Assembly (NCBI GenBank): GCA_030620095.1
Contig: JAUTXW010000329.1
Coordinates: 1,009,001 to 1,073,000, forward strand
Length of the DNA stretch: 64,000 nt
Origin: Kuschelorhynchus macadamiae
Taxonomy: Eukaryota > Arthropoda > Insecta > Coleoptera > Curculionidae
Direction of reading: 5' to 3'
Made by a program: the position numbers and the translations under genes. This document shows, one piece after another, positions 11,584 to 23,782 of this stretch; positions within the stretch are counted from its first letter, which is position 1, and every line of letters starts with the position of its first letter. The notes beneath the pieces were generated by a model, which had not been told where the DNA came from, made no database searches, and saw only the letters and a list, made by a program, of their open reading frames with translations.

Positions 11584-13049
11584 GTAGGGAACCAACATTG
11601 ATAACTATAAAGCAATATGTTGTGTAGAAAGGTGGAAGAGCGTTCTTTTTTTTTCTGTGCGAAGGAGTTTTCCTGAAACTGTTTTACGAAATACTTTTAA
11701 ACAAACTGTTTGATGCATTAAGAAATGTCACAATGTGGAAGATCTAGAAGCACTAATGTTTAAGGTAAAAATCATAGACATCCTACCTTTATGATCACCT
11801 CTTTATAATTAATGGTTAACAGGGAGACATTCTTTGATATATAGCTAATCTTATAGTTCAAAAAACTTACCAAGGTAATACAGCTTGCTGTTCTAAGAAA
11901 ACTGAGAAACCCTGACCAATATAAGAGAGGATGTGACAATGAACTGAATTAAGAGAACTAGCTTGTTGAAAAATCCGGTTTCGTTAAAACGGTAAAAAAG
12001 ATTACATTTTTTCAAAACTGTTTTATACCCCATATTATTTTTATTTAAAACTATGCTCCGCTGTAAATGTCCGATATAGCATTATACTAATAAACACAAA
12101 ATAATTGACACAATGGGGAAATAATGGAAGTCTTTTGGTCACAACCCAGCCTAGCCAGTGAAAAGAAAATTTATAAAATTGATAGAAACACATGTACTAT
12201 TGTGATAAAAAAAAGTAGTACAAAAATTAGTAACCCCAATTTCAGCTCCCGGCCTGACATACAAAATTTTAATAGTTACAAGGTGACTTTTTCTTAACGT
12301 ATCCTAAAGCATTTTCTGAATTGCGAAATTCGTCTAGATCGAAGGCGAGATTTTTAAACGATTTCTATATAATATATCAATAATGACAATTATTTTAACC
12401 TCACACTATTGCTTTTTGCTACTTGTCAGCTATAAGAGCAAGTAAGTGGGATACGTGTTTTTAAAAACGAGCTGATTTTCTTGCTTTTTCCCTCTTGCAA
12501 CTTATATGGGTTATAGGTATAATACCTCATTTGAAGGAATCTATAAGCCGAAAATACTTTTCTATAATTAGCCGATATTAGAAATGCAGTATAGTGTGCT
12601 AGTAAGAAATTAATCAACAATAATATTGAGAAAAGCTAAATGTTGAGTAAATAAAATTAAAAAAAACCGTACAATTTATATAGGATATATAGGGGAATTA
12701 TTGAAATCGCAAACATATTTTTAGAAAAAAGATACGATCTCTGTACGGATATGTGTGTGTAAACAAACTTTTATTCAAAGATAACTTGAGAACGGTCAAA
12801 CTGATTCCTTTCAAATTTGCACCAAAAACAGTCTAGGTTTATGTTCCGCGGGTAGTGGATTTTATATGTCGTGGGCGTAGACCTTAAATATTCTTAAGGA
12901 GTACAAACTATAACTATAATATAAATATAAATATAATAATATAACCTCGAGGACCTTTCTTTGCGACCTAACTAAACTTATTAATTAATTTCGGAATAAA
13001 ACAATTATTTTGATAATTTCGAGTTTAATCATAACGTGAATCTAACAAA
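11584..13049 (+). other. Intron 3, 5' part, nothing recognised
   Basis: Start of a 21.8-kb intron. AT-rich sequence with no domain-like ORF and no inverted ends that I could pair. Confidence 0.4.
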
Positions 13050-14035
13050 TATAACATTTAACCTAACATATTGCAGCTTTTTAATATTTAGTCATTACGC
13101 CGTTGTTTTCAATTGTTTTTTGAAACCGGCGAGGCATACTTAAAACTAAGCTTCTTGTAACTCTTGCTGCAATTATCCCCTGACGCAGTTCTTCTTCATT
13201 TCTTGGATGAAAGTCATGTTTATACATGAACTAGTTCACCCCAAACGTTTTCTATTGGGTTGAAATCAGGACTCTTCGAAGTCCATGGTAAAACTTGAAT
13301 GTTATTTTGTTGAAAGTAGTTTGTTACTATGCGAGCAGTATGAATGGGAGCATTATTTTGTGGGAAAATATAATTTTGACCGAATATGACATAACATTAT
13401 TTAAGATGTTGCAATAAGTTACAGCAGCAGCTCCCTTGAATAAATTGACAAACTTCTGGGCCTCTAGCGTTAATCCAATCCCAAACATTTACCGAAAAGC
13501 ATCCACTTTGATTTATCTTGTTCGTATATCTTTCGTCATATCTTGTATTTATTGGCCTATAGACTCGAATTCTTCCATTGTTACAGGACTGAAACGTTTT
13601 CTCATCTGAAAAAACTAAGACTCCCACAGTTGGTTTTGATATTTGTTTGCAAATTGTAGTCGTCTTTATTTATTTAGTTATTTTAAACATATTTTGTTTG
13701 CTACTTCACAGTTGAAACCTCCGAATTCTTCTTCGAGCTGTAGTTGCAAACCCAGGGAAATGTGTTTCTTCTCTAGCCTTAATAGCGGTCTCAAATGGGT
13801 TGTCCCTTAAGTAATTAAACAAAGCTGTCTCTTGGTCATCGGTGGAAACTTTTGGGAGACCAGAAACTGGGTTTCTTATAATACTGTCGTGCTCTCGAAT
13901 TTTGGATTTAGCCAACAACACTGTTTTTTATTTATGCTTAATTCGCCTGCAATGTCCGTTATGGGAACTCCATCCCTTAATCGAGTAAATATGATGGATT
14001 TTTGCTCTGCTGTTAATTTTAAAATTACGTGACCT
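13050..14035 (-). pseudogene. Tc1-like transposase remnant
   Basis: Minus strand. At 13921-13706 the DNA-binding half shows ETALFNYLRDNPFETAIKAR and ATTARRRIRRF, the bipartite HTH of Tc1 family transposases. At 13627-13397 the catalytic region shows LVFSDEKTFQSCNNGRIRVY (the second catalytic Asp is in SDE) and GCFSVNVWDWI. At about 13320-13230 comes LPWTSKSPDFNPIENVWGEL, the last catalytic block. The pieces are in different frames and separated by stops, so the gene is dead. Terminal repeats were not resolved. Confidence 0.85.
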
Positions 14036-15166
14036 TAAGTTTTCAGGTAGACAGAAAATACTGTTTGAAAATATTATATAATAGACCAGGAGATTTTTGT
14101 TGTATTACTTTTTATTGATCGCTATGGTACGTATATAAAGTAGAGGAAAACACTATCAGTCGGATACGTACTTTGGCAAAAATGCGATATAATATGTTTT
14201 CTTCGCATTAGAAAAATACCTTGGTGTTCTAAAAATTCCAGATACTAACGTTTTCCAGAATATTTTATTCGCAATTTGAAAATATCGATGTTTAGAGTCT
14301 AATGATCGTCTATTTGTACGAACATGATTTTCTGAGTGAACTTTTTGAGTTATTTTTGCATCAAATATAACAAGTTGTGTGGTTGTTCCACAGAATTTTA
14401 TCTTTATAAGCTTTATTATCAATAATCCTGAGGGATGGCATTTAAGCCGTATGATATAGATTTCGTCTCCCGAGCACAATTTATATCCCATCAAGAAATA
14501 GAGACGAGTTTTTGAGATGCATAAACTGTTTTATTTTTTGTGTTGAACAGTAGGGCATAATTTTGTCTTAATTTATATTTATCGGTAATCTTTACCTCAA
14601 AATTCCGAAATTATTATGCAATTATAAATATTAATTAATAATAAACACTACCTCTTCCATTTATCGTACTTCCATCATTTTTACGCAATGTAGGCTGTAA
14701 CTGAATAGTGCCCTGGCTGCTCAGCGCATGGCTTTTCTGAGCGCTATCTACGACTACACCGTTAGGGCACAAATGAAAGTTTCTTTAGAAAGCTTCACGA
14801 ATCTGGTATGAGGGCTATTTTGAATCGCTACAAAATGATAGATCCAACTTATCGCTTTTTCTCAAACCTCATTGACAAGGTATCGGTAATTTAGATAATT
14901 CAAAATAGCCGTCTAGGTTGATTGGGACCACACATTAACGCTTACAGAAAGTTAAGCACTTGAACTGACCAATTCGGAGGCTTAATATTTAAAACAAAAT
15001 TATTTTTTGTAATGAGTATGAAAGACTAAGCCTTGAGAGATTTTTAGGAAAATAATGACATCCTTGAATGTTGTTTATACATTTTATACATACTTTTCAC
15101 GAAGTGGCCAAGTAGTATAATTTATTATCCCCCCTTCACATGATTTTTATAACCAAGTTAACACTT
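14036..15166 (+). other. Intronic sequence, nothing recognised
   Basis: No confident feature. A 112-codon minus frame at 14156-14494 has no family resemblance. The stretch 14690-14960 is slightly GC-richer (TAGTGCCCTGGCTGCTCAGC) and could be an old repeat. Confidence 0.3.
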
Positions 15167-15388
15167 GCACCCGTATTCACTAAAAAGGTTTAAAGAGTTA
15201 GACCAGGTCTAGTTGCCATGGTACTTAAAACTCTTGGTTCGCCAGTTATGTTTCGCTTGTGCCACTGTCATTTTGTAATTGTGACCTTTTGAAAAATTAT
15301 TTGTTCAATTGTAAAAATGTCATCTTAAACCTATAACTGTCAAGTTAGACCTGGTCTAAATTTAAACCTCTTTATTGATTACGGGTGC
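15167..15388. mobile_element. 222-bp MITE-like element
   Basis: The left end starts GCACCCGTATTCACTAAA and the right end finishes TTTATTGATTACGGGTGC. About 48-bp terminal inverted repeats also share GGTTTAAA and TTAGACCAGGTCTA-type blocks. The internal sequence is non-coding. Length and structure fit a miniature inverted-repeat transposable element of unassigned superfamily. Confidence 0.8.
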
Positions 15389-16850
15389 GAAAATTTCATA
15401 GTAATCTAAATATTCCCTTTTTGTGTATGTCATATTGTAGGTATGAAATAAAACTGATAAGACTTTTTAAAATATATGCTACTCGAATTCTTTTCCACTT
15501 ATTTTTTTCTTTAAAATGCCGCCCAGCCACCATCTTGAAATTTTTAATCTCAAAACTTACATAAAAACAGTATTTCTGCTGCTATTGAAGTGTGCCAACT
15601 TTAATTTTTTTATATTGATTGTTTCAAAACTTAAAAGTAGTCGAAAGAGCCGTGTTTAACGTATTTAGTTATACAATATAGGACGTTTAGGTATTCATAA
15701 CACTAACCTAAACCGTCCAGTTATAAGTCTGGACCATTTGCCGAGCGAGAAATAACTTGTCTTTCACGTTGGATTTTGGTATTTTATTTTTTTTTTTGTT
15801 TTTAATATTTCGAACGTAAATTTTAAAACAATTGTTAAATAAAAATTTAATACAGCACATGCATGTTAAGTTCGGAATTTAACAATTTTTGTTTATAAAT
15901 TACATCATATAATGAAGTTTTCAATCATTTTTTATTTTGGAAAATAAAAGTAGATGCCATATAAAGGCACACAAACTTAAATTTTTTTCAGTATTTCAGT
16001 AAATATGTTGGCGCCACAGAATCTGGCAACATAGTGCTTGTGACGTCACACGTAATCCGTGGGCAACGTTAACCTCAATTTAAAGTTATGCAGGTTATCC
16101 AGGTTATTTAAATTTATTTTTACGTCTATCTATAAACGGAAGGAAAAGGAGGTGGGCAGGAGAATTAACAGTTGTTTTGTAGAATATTGCAAAAATACAT
16201 CGGCAAACCTATTAGAAAAAAATGTTGTCGTCCCTATAGAAGCTTCCAAATTTGTTTGAGCAATTAGAAGAGATTTTCCAAACGGCAAAACTTGGTTATA
16301 CTGTTGAAAGAATCATTTTAAATTGTGTTCCAGAACCTTTATATTTTGATGTATGCAATAAATTAATTTTATTTGTCCTAAATTGTTTAATTTTCTTATT
16401 TGAAGTATTTTTGTTTTATAAAAAATTTGGATACGCAGAGATAAAAATTATAATTTAGAATTGTTTTATGGCTTTGTTTAAAGCATTTGCAGTTTTTGAA
16501 ACTTATACTTTAAAGTAGGATTTCACCTTATTAGTTTGTTTTAGAAATTAGTTTTTAGCATTAGACCAGTAATAAGCATACAATAAATCACAACAAATAA
16601 AAAAAAATTCGGTATGAGCTTATTAACTGTATAGGTTTGGATACCCCTAAGGGATACCTAATCCAAATTTAAAGTGTTTTCGAAATACATATTTCTTTTT
16701 TTTTTTTCGAAAAATATCGCTTTTTTTCAGAGTGAAAGACGCCGAAAATAGTAATCGTAATCAACCAAACAATAAACAGCTAATATAGAAGGCTTAGATG
16801 TATCTGTACTAAGGTCTTTTGTCATTTAATACTATATGAAGTGTATAAAA
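15389..16850 (+). other. Intronic sequence with a weak zinc-finger-like ORF fragment
   Basis: Mostly AT-rich. At 16120-16230 a plus frame reads GRRINSCFVEYCKNTSANLL, faintly like the start of a THAP-type C2CH finger (Cys-x4-Cys-Lys-Asn-Thr). No downstream finger residues follow and the frame ends at 16258, so it is at most a transposon relic. Confidence 0.25.
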
Positions 16851-16879
16851 ATCCATAATACAAATTCATTTTTTAGAAA

Positions 16880-19800
16880 CTTCATTATTTTAGATGAGAC
16901 TCGCAGTAGATTTTTGCACCAAGATATATTTAACTTGCAGATTAGGAGAAAAGGGAAAGGTCTTTGCTGGTAATATATTTCATAATCGGAAAACTCAGGA
17001 AATAAGGGAGCAATTAAAGTGGAAGGTCCTTGGTTTTTGCAGTTGCACGGTGAAGGGATGCATGTGGGTCGATACAGGTATATCCCTGGACGAAGTTACT
17101 AAGGAAGACATAATGGATGATATGTCATCAGAACAGAATCTATCGATTACGAAGTGTAACGGGAATACAAGTTGGCAAAAGAAAATAATTTTTGAGCTGG
17201 GAATGACGATTGAGGTAATTTGGTAATGGCAGCTGAGATCTATCTGAAAAGTAATAACAACTAGGCGAAAGGAATCATTAGCTTAAGCATTTGATTATTG
17301 TATTATTCATTTGAATGATGTGTATATTGGGAGACAATTTGTGAGATAGTAAACATGATTGTGTCTTATTGGCGTTAAATTGGTTCAGTGCTTCCCATTC
17401 TACGATTTTAATTAGGTCCTCCGTTAGGTATCAAGTCATTACTCTAAACCTATCATCGATTTCAATCTTCGAAACAGGTTGTGTTATTGGAAGGTAATAT
17501 CGTCAGCATAGTTGTGATTGTTAGAAGAAAGCAGGTCATTGATATGCAGGTGGAATAGGGCAGGTACTAATACTGAATCATGTGTGACGCCTGCGTTGAT
17601 TTTGTGAAGGTCAGATGAATGACCATGAGCCACTATAAAAATACTTCTATTGAAAAAAAAACTGGCAATCCAAGTATGAAATTTTGGAGGGTGACCACAG
17701 GCAGGAAGTTTGTTAAGAAGTGCGTCATGCCAGACTTGATCAAATGCTTTGGATATGTCGAGGGCAATAATTTGGGCTTCTCCGTGGAATTCGATGTACT
17801 TGTTTCAATTGTGGGTTACGATGGTAAGATGTTCTGTGAACCTTTGGTGGCGGAATCCGTATTGCCTGTGATGGATAAGTTTATACTTTTTAAAGTAATT
17901 TAAAATATCAGTATTGATATATTTCTCCATTGCCTTACTCATAATTGGGAGTAAGAACATGGGTCTGTAGTTAGAAGGAAGATTTTAAGATCCCTTTTTG
18001 GAAACAAGCTATATACGTGCAGATTTTATGAAAAATGCCCTTGTCATAGGACACTTGGAATAACCTGGTATGGATATGGACTAGTTTAGTAACGCACTTT
18101 TAGGGCTATGGCATTTTTAACCCAGTACGTAATTTCGTACAAATTGTGTGGCAAAGCTAGTACTGATGGAACGGGGCCGTGAAGAGGAGGGGTTGAAATA
18201 GAATTTGCGGCAAATTCTTTTGCAAAAAATTTAGCTCTTGCTTTTGACGTGGAGACGATTTCATCAATATAGGTTAAGTATGTAAACGAGCATTTGCTTG
18301 GATTAAAGTTTTTGACAAGCCACCAAAAGGAGTGGGTACAAATTTGGCAAGAAAGAGTTTTCCCTTTTGTGCGTGTGTTGAAGGTTTTGGTGTGTAGAAA
18401 ATTATGCCACTGTGTCGCGTCTCATGTTTAGCCTTTTAATTTTCTGAATTTGGGTTCTTAATGAAATTGTTATGAGTACAGATTTTCTCTAGTCTGGAAT
18501 TAACGCAGGATTTTGAAAAACCAAGATATATTGTTAGAAGGTTTGGAAATCTTAATAGATTGTGGTATAAAAGTTTCCCTACTTAATTGAATTACATCCG
18601 AGATTTGTGAACGAATTTCGGAAGGATGGCTGGAAGGGAAACGTACATCATTCCAAGGAAAGGAAGAGTAACAATCCCGTAACCCATGCCAATCAGCAGA
18701 ATTATAGTACATATAGGCATAGATTCTACAACTTCCTGTTGTATAGGACAGGAAACAGTAATTAGATCATGATCAGAGGCTCCTAAGGGAACGGAAATTA
18801 AAAAGAGCTCTGGGGGAGTGGTGAGAAAGAGATCCAATGGGTTTTGCCTATGTGTGAGGATCTGTGGGAAATAGGTAGGTTCTCTGAAGAGGTTGGTAAG
18901 AGATTGGCTGGTTGCAAACACCGGTGCATCTGCCTTGAGGAGGGGTTTTAGTAGACCCTACCTAACCATTCTTTATTATAAACGTTAAAATCTCCAAGGA
19001 TAATGATTTCAGAGGAAAGAAATTCATAGATTAGGAAATCCAGTTTAATTGAAAGAAAGTCAAAGTGCTCGTTGATGGAATAGTCTGAGGGAGAGCGATA
19101 GATACAACAAATAAATTTAGTGGAAGTTGTAAGGACTACTTTGAGCCACAGGATATCGTATCTGTTCGATTAAAGATTGGAAAGTCTTGTACAGGAATGA
19201 TTACTGTGAACCTAGGTGCAAACGCCACCATTCAGGCAGTGCTGGAAATAGGTTTTCTACCAACCGGAACGCTATGCTCATATTTAGGCATTACCGTTTT
19301 TCATTCTAATTTATTTTTCAGTGTAGTGCAAGCTCATTTTGTTATTGTAGACAAAAGTATTTACTCTCTTATATCATATCACCATATGATATTTTTTCTT
19401 ACTTAAATAAATTTACAATTTCACTAATATAGTTTGCGGTATTTATTCTTAATTCTTCCTTTTTTCGAATGGTTAGCATTCGGCGACTCGAGGGGCTGCT
19501 GCTTTTGATATTGATTCATTAATTAGCACGTAACTGGATTTGGGAATTTAAATAACGCAATTTAGAATAATCTCTAAAAATATAGCCATTTGTTGTTGGA
19601 GTTTTGGTAGGTTTCGATCCATTTCCAGCACTGCATTCAGGCGGAATAACGGAAGAAGTTCATAGCAAAGAAAGCAAAGGTGATTGGTTGCATTTTCATG
19701 GCTTATTTTGTTTCGGTCAGGAAGAAAATATGAGGCTTGCAGGATTGAAGATAGTAGTGAACAGAGTTGAGGTTTTTACTCAAACCGCATAACGTTTGTA

Positions 19801-19910
19801 GAGTATAGCACCTTGGTAAAAACAGATGGCTAAAAAATAATAATATTTCATATTTATATAATGTGATGACAATAATTTCATATTTTAAAAACATCTTTTT
19901 TTATTGTAAT
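16880..19910 (-). mobile_element. Jockey-clade LINE relic
   Basis: Minus-strand non-LTR retrotransposon running from about 19910 down to 16880. The N-terminal endonuclease shows SVHYYLQSCKPHIFFLTETK at about 19765-19703, CCIYRSPSDYSINEHF and IILGDFNVYNKEWLG at about 19110-18970, then DLFLTTPPELF and GASDHDLITVSCP at 18840-18740 and YNSADWHGL at 18700. The RT region at about 18450-17460 includes SKFHTWIASFLSN-type sequence, LHINDLLSSNNHNYADD (YADD catalytic box, about 17545-17495) and the primer-grip region. The C-terminal domain continues to 16890. Multiple stops and frameshifts make it inactive. Endonuclease plus RT order and motifs fit the jockey clade. Confidence 0.85.
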
Positions 19911-20051
19911 AAACTTGGACCCTTCGATTTTGTTTTGATTGTTACCGTATCTGACAATTATATTTCCATATATAGGGGCACGAAAGGCTGTAAACTTTAA
20001 TTACAAAAGTAATCATGAAAAACAAGTAGGACATGATTCAGTAATTTGAAG
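19911..20051 (+). other. Short intronic spacer
   Basis: No feature seen between the LINE relic and the inverted-repeat element. Confidence 0.3.
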
Positions 20052-20624
20052 AGTGTAGGCTAAAAAAGATGAGGGTCCACAAATATGTATATTTGAGATA
20101 AATACGTCAAATTATGGGCAAAAGCCATTACTTTCTGCCTATCATTCTATACAGAGCAAAACAAATGAGAGTCCCGATTAAATGCGTTTTTAAATTGGCT
20201 GTACATCGAAAAAAGGACGAAGATCCACTTGATGTATGCAAAACGGAGGAGAGTCCAAATTTTTTCACTCTCCGCTAGCATTAAATTTATGACTTTCAGC
20301 ATGAGGTATTTTTATTTCAAGCAGTTCAACAGTTGGCTTTTGCTTTAAGCCAAGTAAATCTCATACAGAATAATTTTTTTATGGACTCTGATCTTTTTTT
20401 CTTGACTTTATGTGCTTTACCCCCTCTTAAATTTTCGCTGAAAGCCCATGTCAAAAAACATTAATAATATATCATTTTACCAAAACTTGATACACACGCT
20501 AACTTTTCAAAAAATGTTTACTTCCAACAAGTTGAAACTTTAAAGAGATACAGAGTTTTGAATTTCAAAATCTGTTTTACTCAAAACTTTTATTTTGTAA
20601 CCCTCTTCTTTTTTAGCCTATACT
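20052..20624. mobile_element. About 570-bp non-autonomous element with TIRs
   Basis: The left end AGTGTAGGCTAAAAAAGATG is matched inversely by the right end CTTCTTTTTTAGCCTATACT. The match continues inward imperfectly for about 60 bp (GAGGGTCC/AACCCTC; TTTGAG-type blocks). The interior is non-coding. Superfamily and target duplication are unclear. Confidence 0.6.
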
Positions 20625-21135
20625 GTTTTTAAACATTTTAGAGCCTGTTATTACTAACAAAAGGATATTATTAGTAAATAATAGAGGTAAATAAATATGT
20701 CTAAAAATCTGTCAAGGTTCGCTCAAAATCCATTTTAGTTGTATAGATGTAGCTAGACATGCTTCCTTGCAGGGGAGACCTAGACCTGAACAAAACCAGT
20801 CCCGTGGCCACTTCCAGCCCGTAAGTTGCATTGCAAATTGCTTTATTATGATTGATCGATTAATGTATTGTTGTAGTTGTTTATGTTATCATTGCTTCAA
20901 AGAACTTTCTCGTTACGGAATATTTATGTTGGTGTAAAAATGGTATATTTTACTAAAAAAAATTATCGTAAAATATTAGTAATAGTAATTCATGCATTAA
21001 TTACTTTCATAATATATGATTTTAATGCGATAATACCTGTAAATCGTATAAACTTGAATTTATGAACAATATGGCCCATAAGGTTTATTCAAGGGCTGAG
21101 AAGCATTTCTATATTGCCTTTTGTTTTTATTTATA

Positions 21136-21196
<61 letters not shown>

Positions 21197-22054
21197 CTCT
21201 TGAAATGCAAAACTAGTACTAGTACGGATGTGATTGAATTTAATGGTATTTAAATAAATATAAATTTTCAAATGTTTGGTTTACCTTTCCAAGAAATCGC
21301 GTCAAAATATAAAGATCTTTCGATGATGCATGCGTAGTTTTCTAATTAGTTTAAAATTATGAGCCACAGTGATTGTTAGTTTCGCTTTTACCTCTCGCAT
21401 ATATCAATCATTTTTAAAAGAAAAAACATGTTTTTTATTTAGAATTGTAAGAATTAGGGTAGGATTAAAAGGTAGATTTGTAGAATTACGGTAACAAGAA
21501 AAATGTATAATGGTAATATCTTCACTTATTGAAAGATTCGATCCACAGATATAGTCTAAACAGTTTTGCTAGTCTTGGTTAGAGAATTTAGGAAACATTC
21601 ATGAACAATGAAATGACACTAAACAATGTTTCTTATATGTTATCTTGATTTACATTTTTTGAAAAATACATTTCAATTTCGGTAAAAAAATTTGCGTCTT
21701 TTCTATAGTAACATTTTCTTTTATTCTAATTTTTTATTCAGTTTTTCTGCACTTTGGTACTTTCAATAAAATATCCTATATATTACCAAAAATGAATTTT
21801 TGAATATATTGCCATTAACCTGCTTTACATTTCCCTGTAACTACTCCGTTAAACATTAAACTTAAAAAATAGGGAATTTTACATTTCCAAAATCTCTTAA
21901 CATTAAATATTAAACTCAATATTATGCACTGAGATTTAATGTAAATTATACATATTGAGTGTGCGAATGCAACACATGGAATGCTGGATTAGTAAAATTT
22001 GACCAACATATTTGAGGCGGAGTAATTTGTTTTATTGGTTAATGTGTACATCTG
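20625..22054 (+). other. Intronic AT-rich sequence with a (TA)n array
   Basis: Contains a (TA)n microsatellite at about 21140-21195 and a short GC-richer patch at 20765-20825. Nothing protein-like. Confidence 0.4.
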
Positions 22055-22666
22055 CAGGGTTTGTCGTTATAATCTGACAACCACCTACAGCCTTTATGTT
22101 TGGAAATAAAAATACACTTTGAATACAAAGGTTGTAGTATCTTTACTCTATTATCTTTTGGGATTATCAAAATTTAAAAAATTTTATAAATAGATCAAAA
22201 AATGAATCCAACTTACATTTTTTGAATGGAACACCCTGTATATTATATGGTCTGGAATGGGTCTCTTCTTGTTGATTATAAATATACCAGGTTTGATACC
22301 TTCATGTTTAAAAACTCCCGAGAAATTTGTCAAAAAACCTGCCATAAGAAGCAATGTATCAAAGAGAGACGGAACAGGTTCTACATAGTAGAGCTTGCTT
22401 CTTATAACAGGGTTTTTCTCAAATAACTTAGATGTTTTTAAAGAGGGTATCAAACCCAGCATCCATTCAATGGACATATGATATACAGGGTGTTCCATTA
22501 AAAAATGTAATTTACATTTATTTTTTGTTCTATTTATAAAATATTTTAAATTCTGTTAATCCCGAAAGTTAATAAAGTAAAAATCTTACAACTTTTAAAT
22601 TCAGTTCATTTCTATTTCCAGAACAAAAGGCTGTACGTGGGTGTCAAAATATAATGAATAACCTTG
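22055..22666. mobile_element. 612-bp fold-back MITE (mariner-type ends)
   Basis: The ends are CAGGGTTTGTCGTTATA and, inversely, a CAAGGTTATTCATTATA type, with TA on the right and TG on the left. Almost the whole element is inverted: the left arm 22055-22360 pairs with the right arm 22365-22666. Shared blocks include GGAACACCCTGTATAT, GGTTTGATACC and ATAAGAAGCA, with only about 40 unpaired bases at the centre. It carries no transposase. Its CAGGG-type termini and TA context resemble those at 9185 and 58479, suggesting related machinery. Confidence 0.75.
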
Positions 22667-23299
22667 TACATTCTACATCACCAGCATTGAAAACCGCCAC
22701 ACTGAATCGTGCTTTGAACAGAGGGTAGGGCATTAACTCTTTAACAGTATTTTTTATTGGTGCAGTACATAATCTTGAAAAAACCTCGTGCAACGTTTTA
22801 AAACTAGTTTTAATTTGACATAATATCTCGAATTACACCAGTCTAACTCCTTACTTTATAAACAATTGATATTAAAATAAATTAAGTTTAACATTGCGTG
22901 ACTGTAGCAATTTTAATTCGATAAGTTATTATTAGAATCTTAATTGGCGTATTTTGACTCTACCCTCCTTTTATAATGTTATTATAAAAAGGAAACCATA
23001 GTAAAACCAAATGTCATATTTTTTACTCAAGTTTTTTATAATTGAAACTGTAATATTAAAAGCTTAAAATACGGGATATATATAAAGCAGCCATATAAGC
23101 TAAGCAACTTAAAAACGTTAAATGAAATTATACTAATTAATGCAAAGACACACTATCCAACACTTACATATAATCGCACTGTAACTGCTCTAATTTTAAA
23201 TCAATAAAATTGCCCATAATTCACTAGGGAGTTAGAGGAGAAAATAAACTTTCATTTTGTAGGGTTTTTATTATAAAACCAATACGAATTTATTTAAAA
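22667..23299 (+). other. Intronic sequence, nothing recognised
   Basis: AT-rich; no inverted ends or ORFs of interest. Confidence 0.3.
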
Positions 23300-23515
23300 A
23301 ATTTAACAATGACTAACTAAAGCACTACTGAAGTGAACCAAAATCTACTTACTATTACTTACATTATATTTCTAGAACCTAACATTTTTTGGGTTTAAAA
23401 TTTTTACAGTGGACTTCAGAAATACCAGTAGTCTTCCAATTCTTAGAAATTTCAATGTTTATATGTGCCCTCAAAGTTGCCTTCAACATGGAGTGTTTGG
23501 TTAACTTTTTTAAGT
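23300..23515 (+). repeat. Diverged interspersed repeat, copy 1 of 2
   Basis: Shares ordered similarity with 31280-31470: CTAAAGCACTAC, a TTACATT...AACATT block, CTTCC(A/T)A and GCC(C/T)TCAA(C/T)ATGGAGT. It is old and unclassified. Confidence 0.5.
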
Positions 23516-23625
23516 AATGCTTATGTTTGGGTCAGCCTATATACTATAATTTTATATGTATATAGATTTTAAATCGCCTTAACGAACTCTTTAATTTGAT
23601 TACTATCACGATGAGTTATATTATT

Positions 23626-23747
23626 CCTTCCCTCGTAAAAGGGAAGTATTGTAATTGTGATAAAACCACCCTTCGAGATTTTTTCAGATCCTTACGTTTC
23701 AGGGTCTCTAGATGCCGAGAAACATGTTTTCTCAATTCCGTCGGTCG

Positions 23748-23782
<35 letters not shown>

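Noticed and set aside
16059..16258. Possible THAP-type zinc finger start
   Set aside because: Only the first Cys pair region is suggestive; no His/Cys second half follows before the stop.
16894..17226. Plus-strand 110-codon ORF
   Set aside because: Antisense shadow of the minus-strand jockey LINE C-terminal region.
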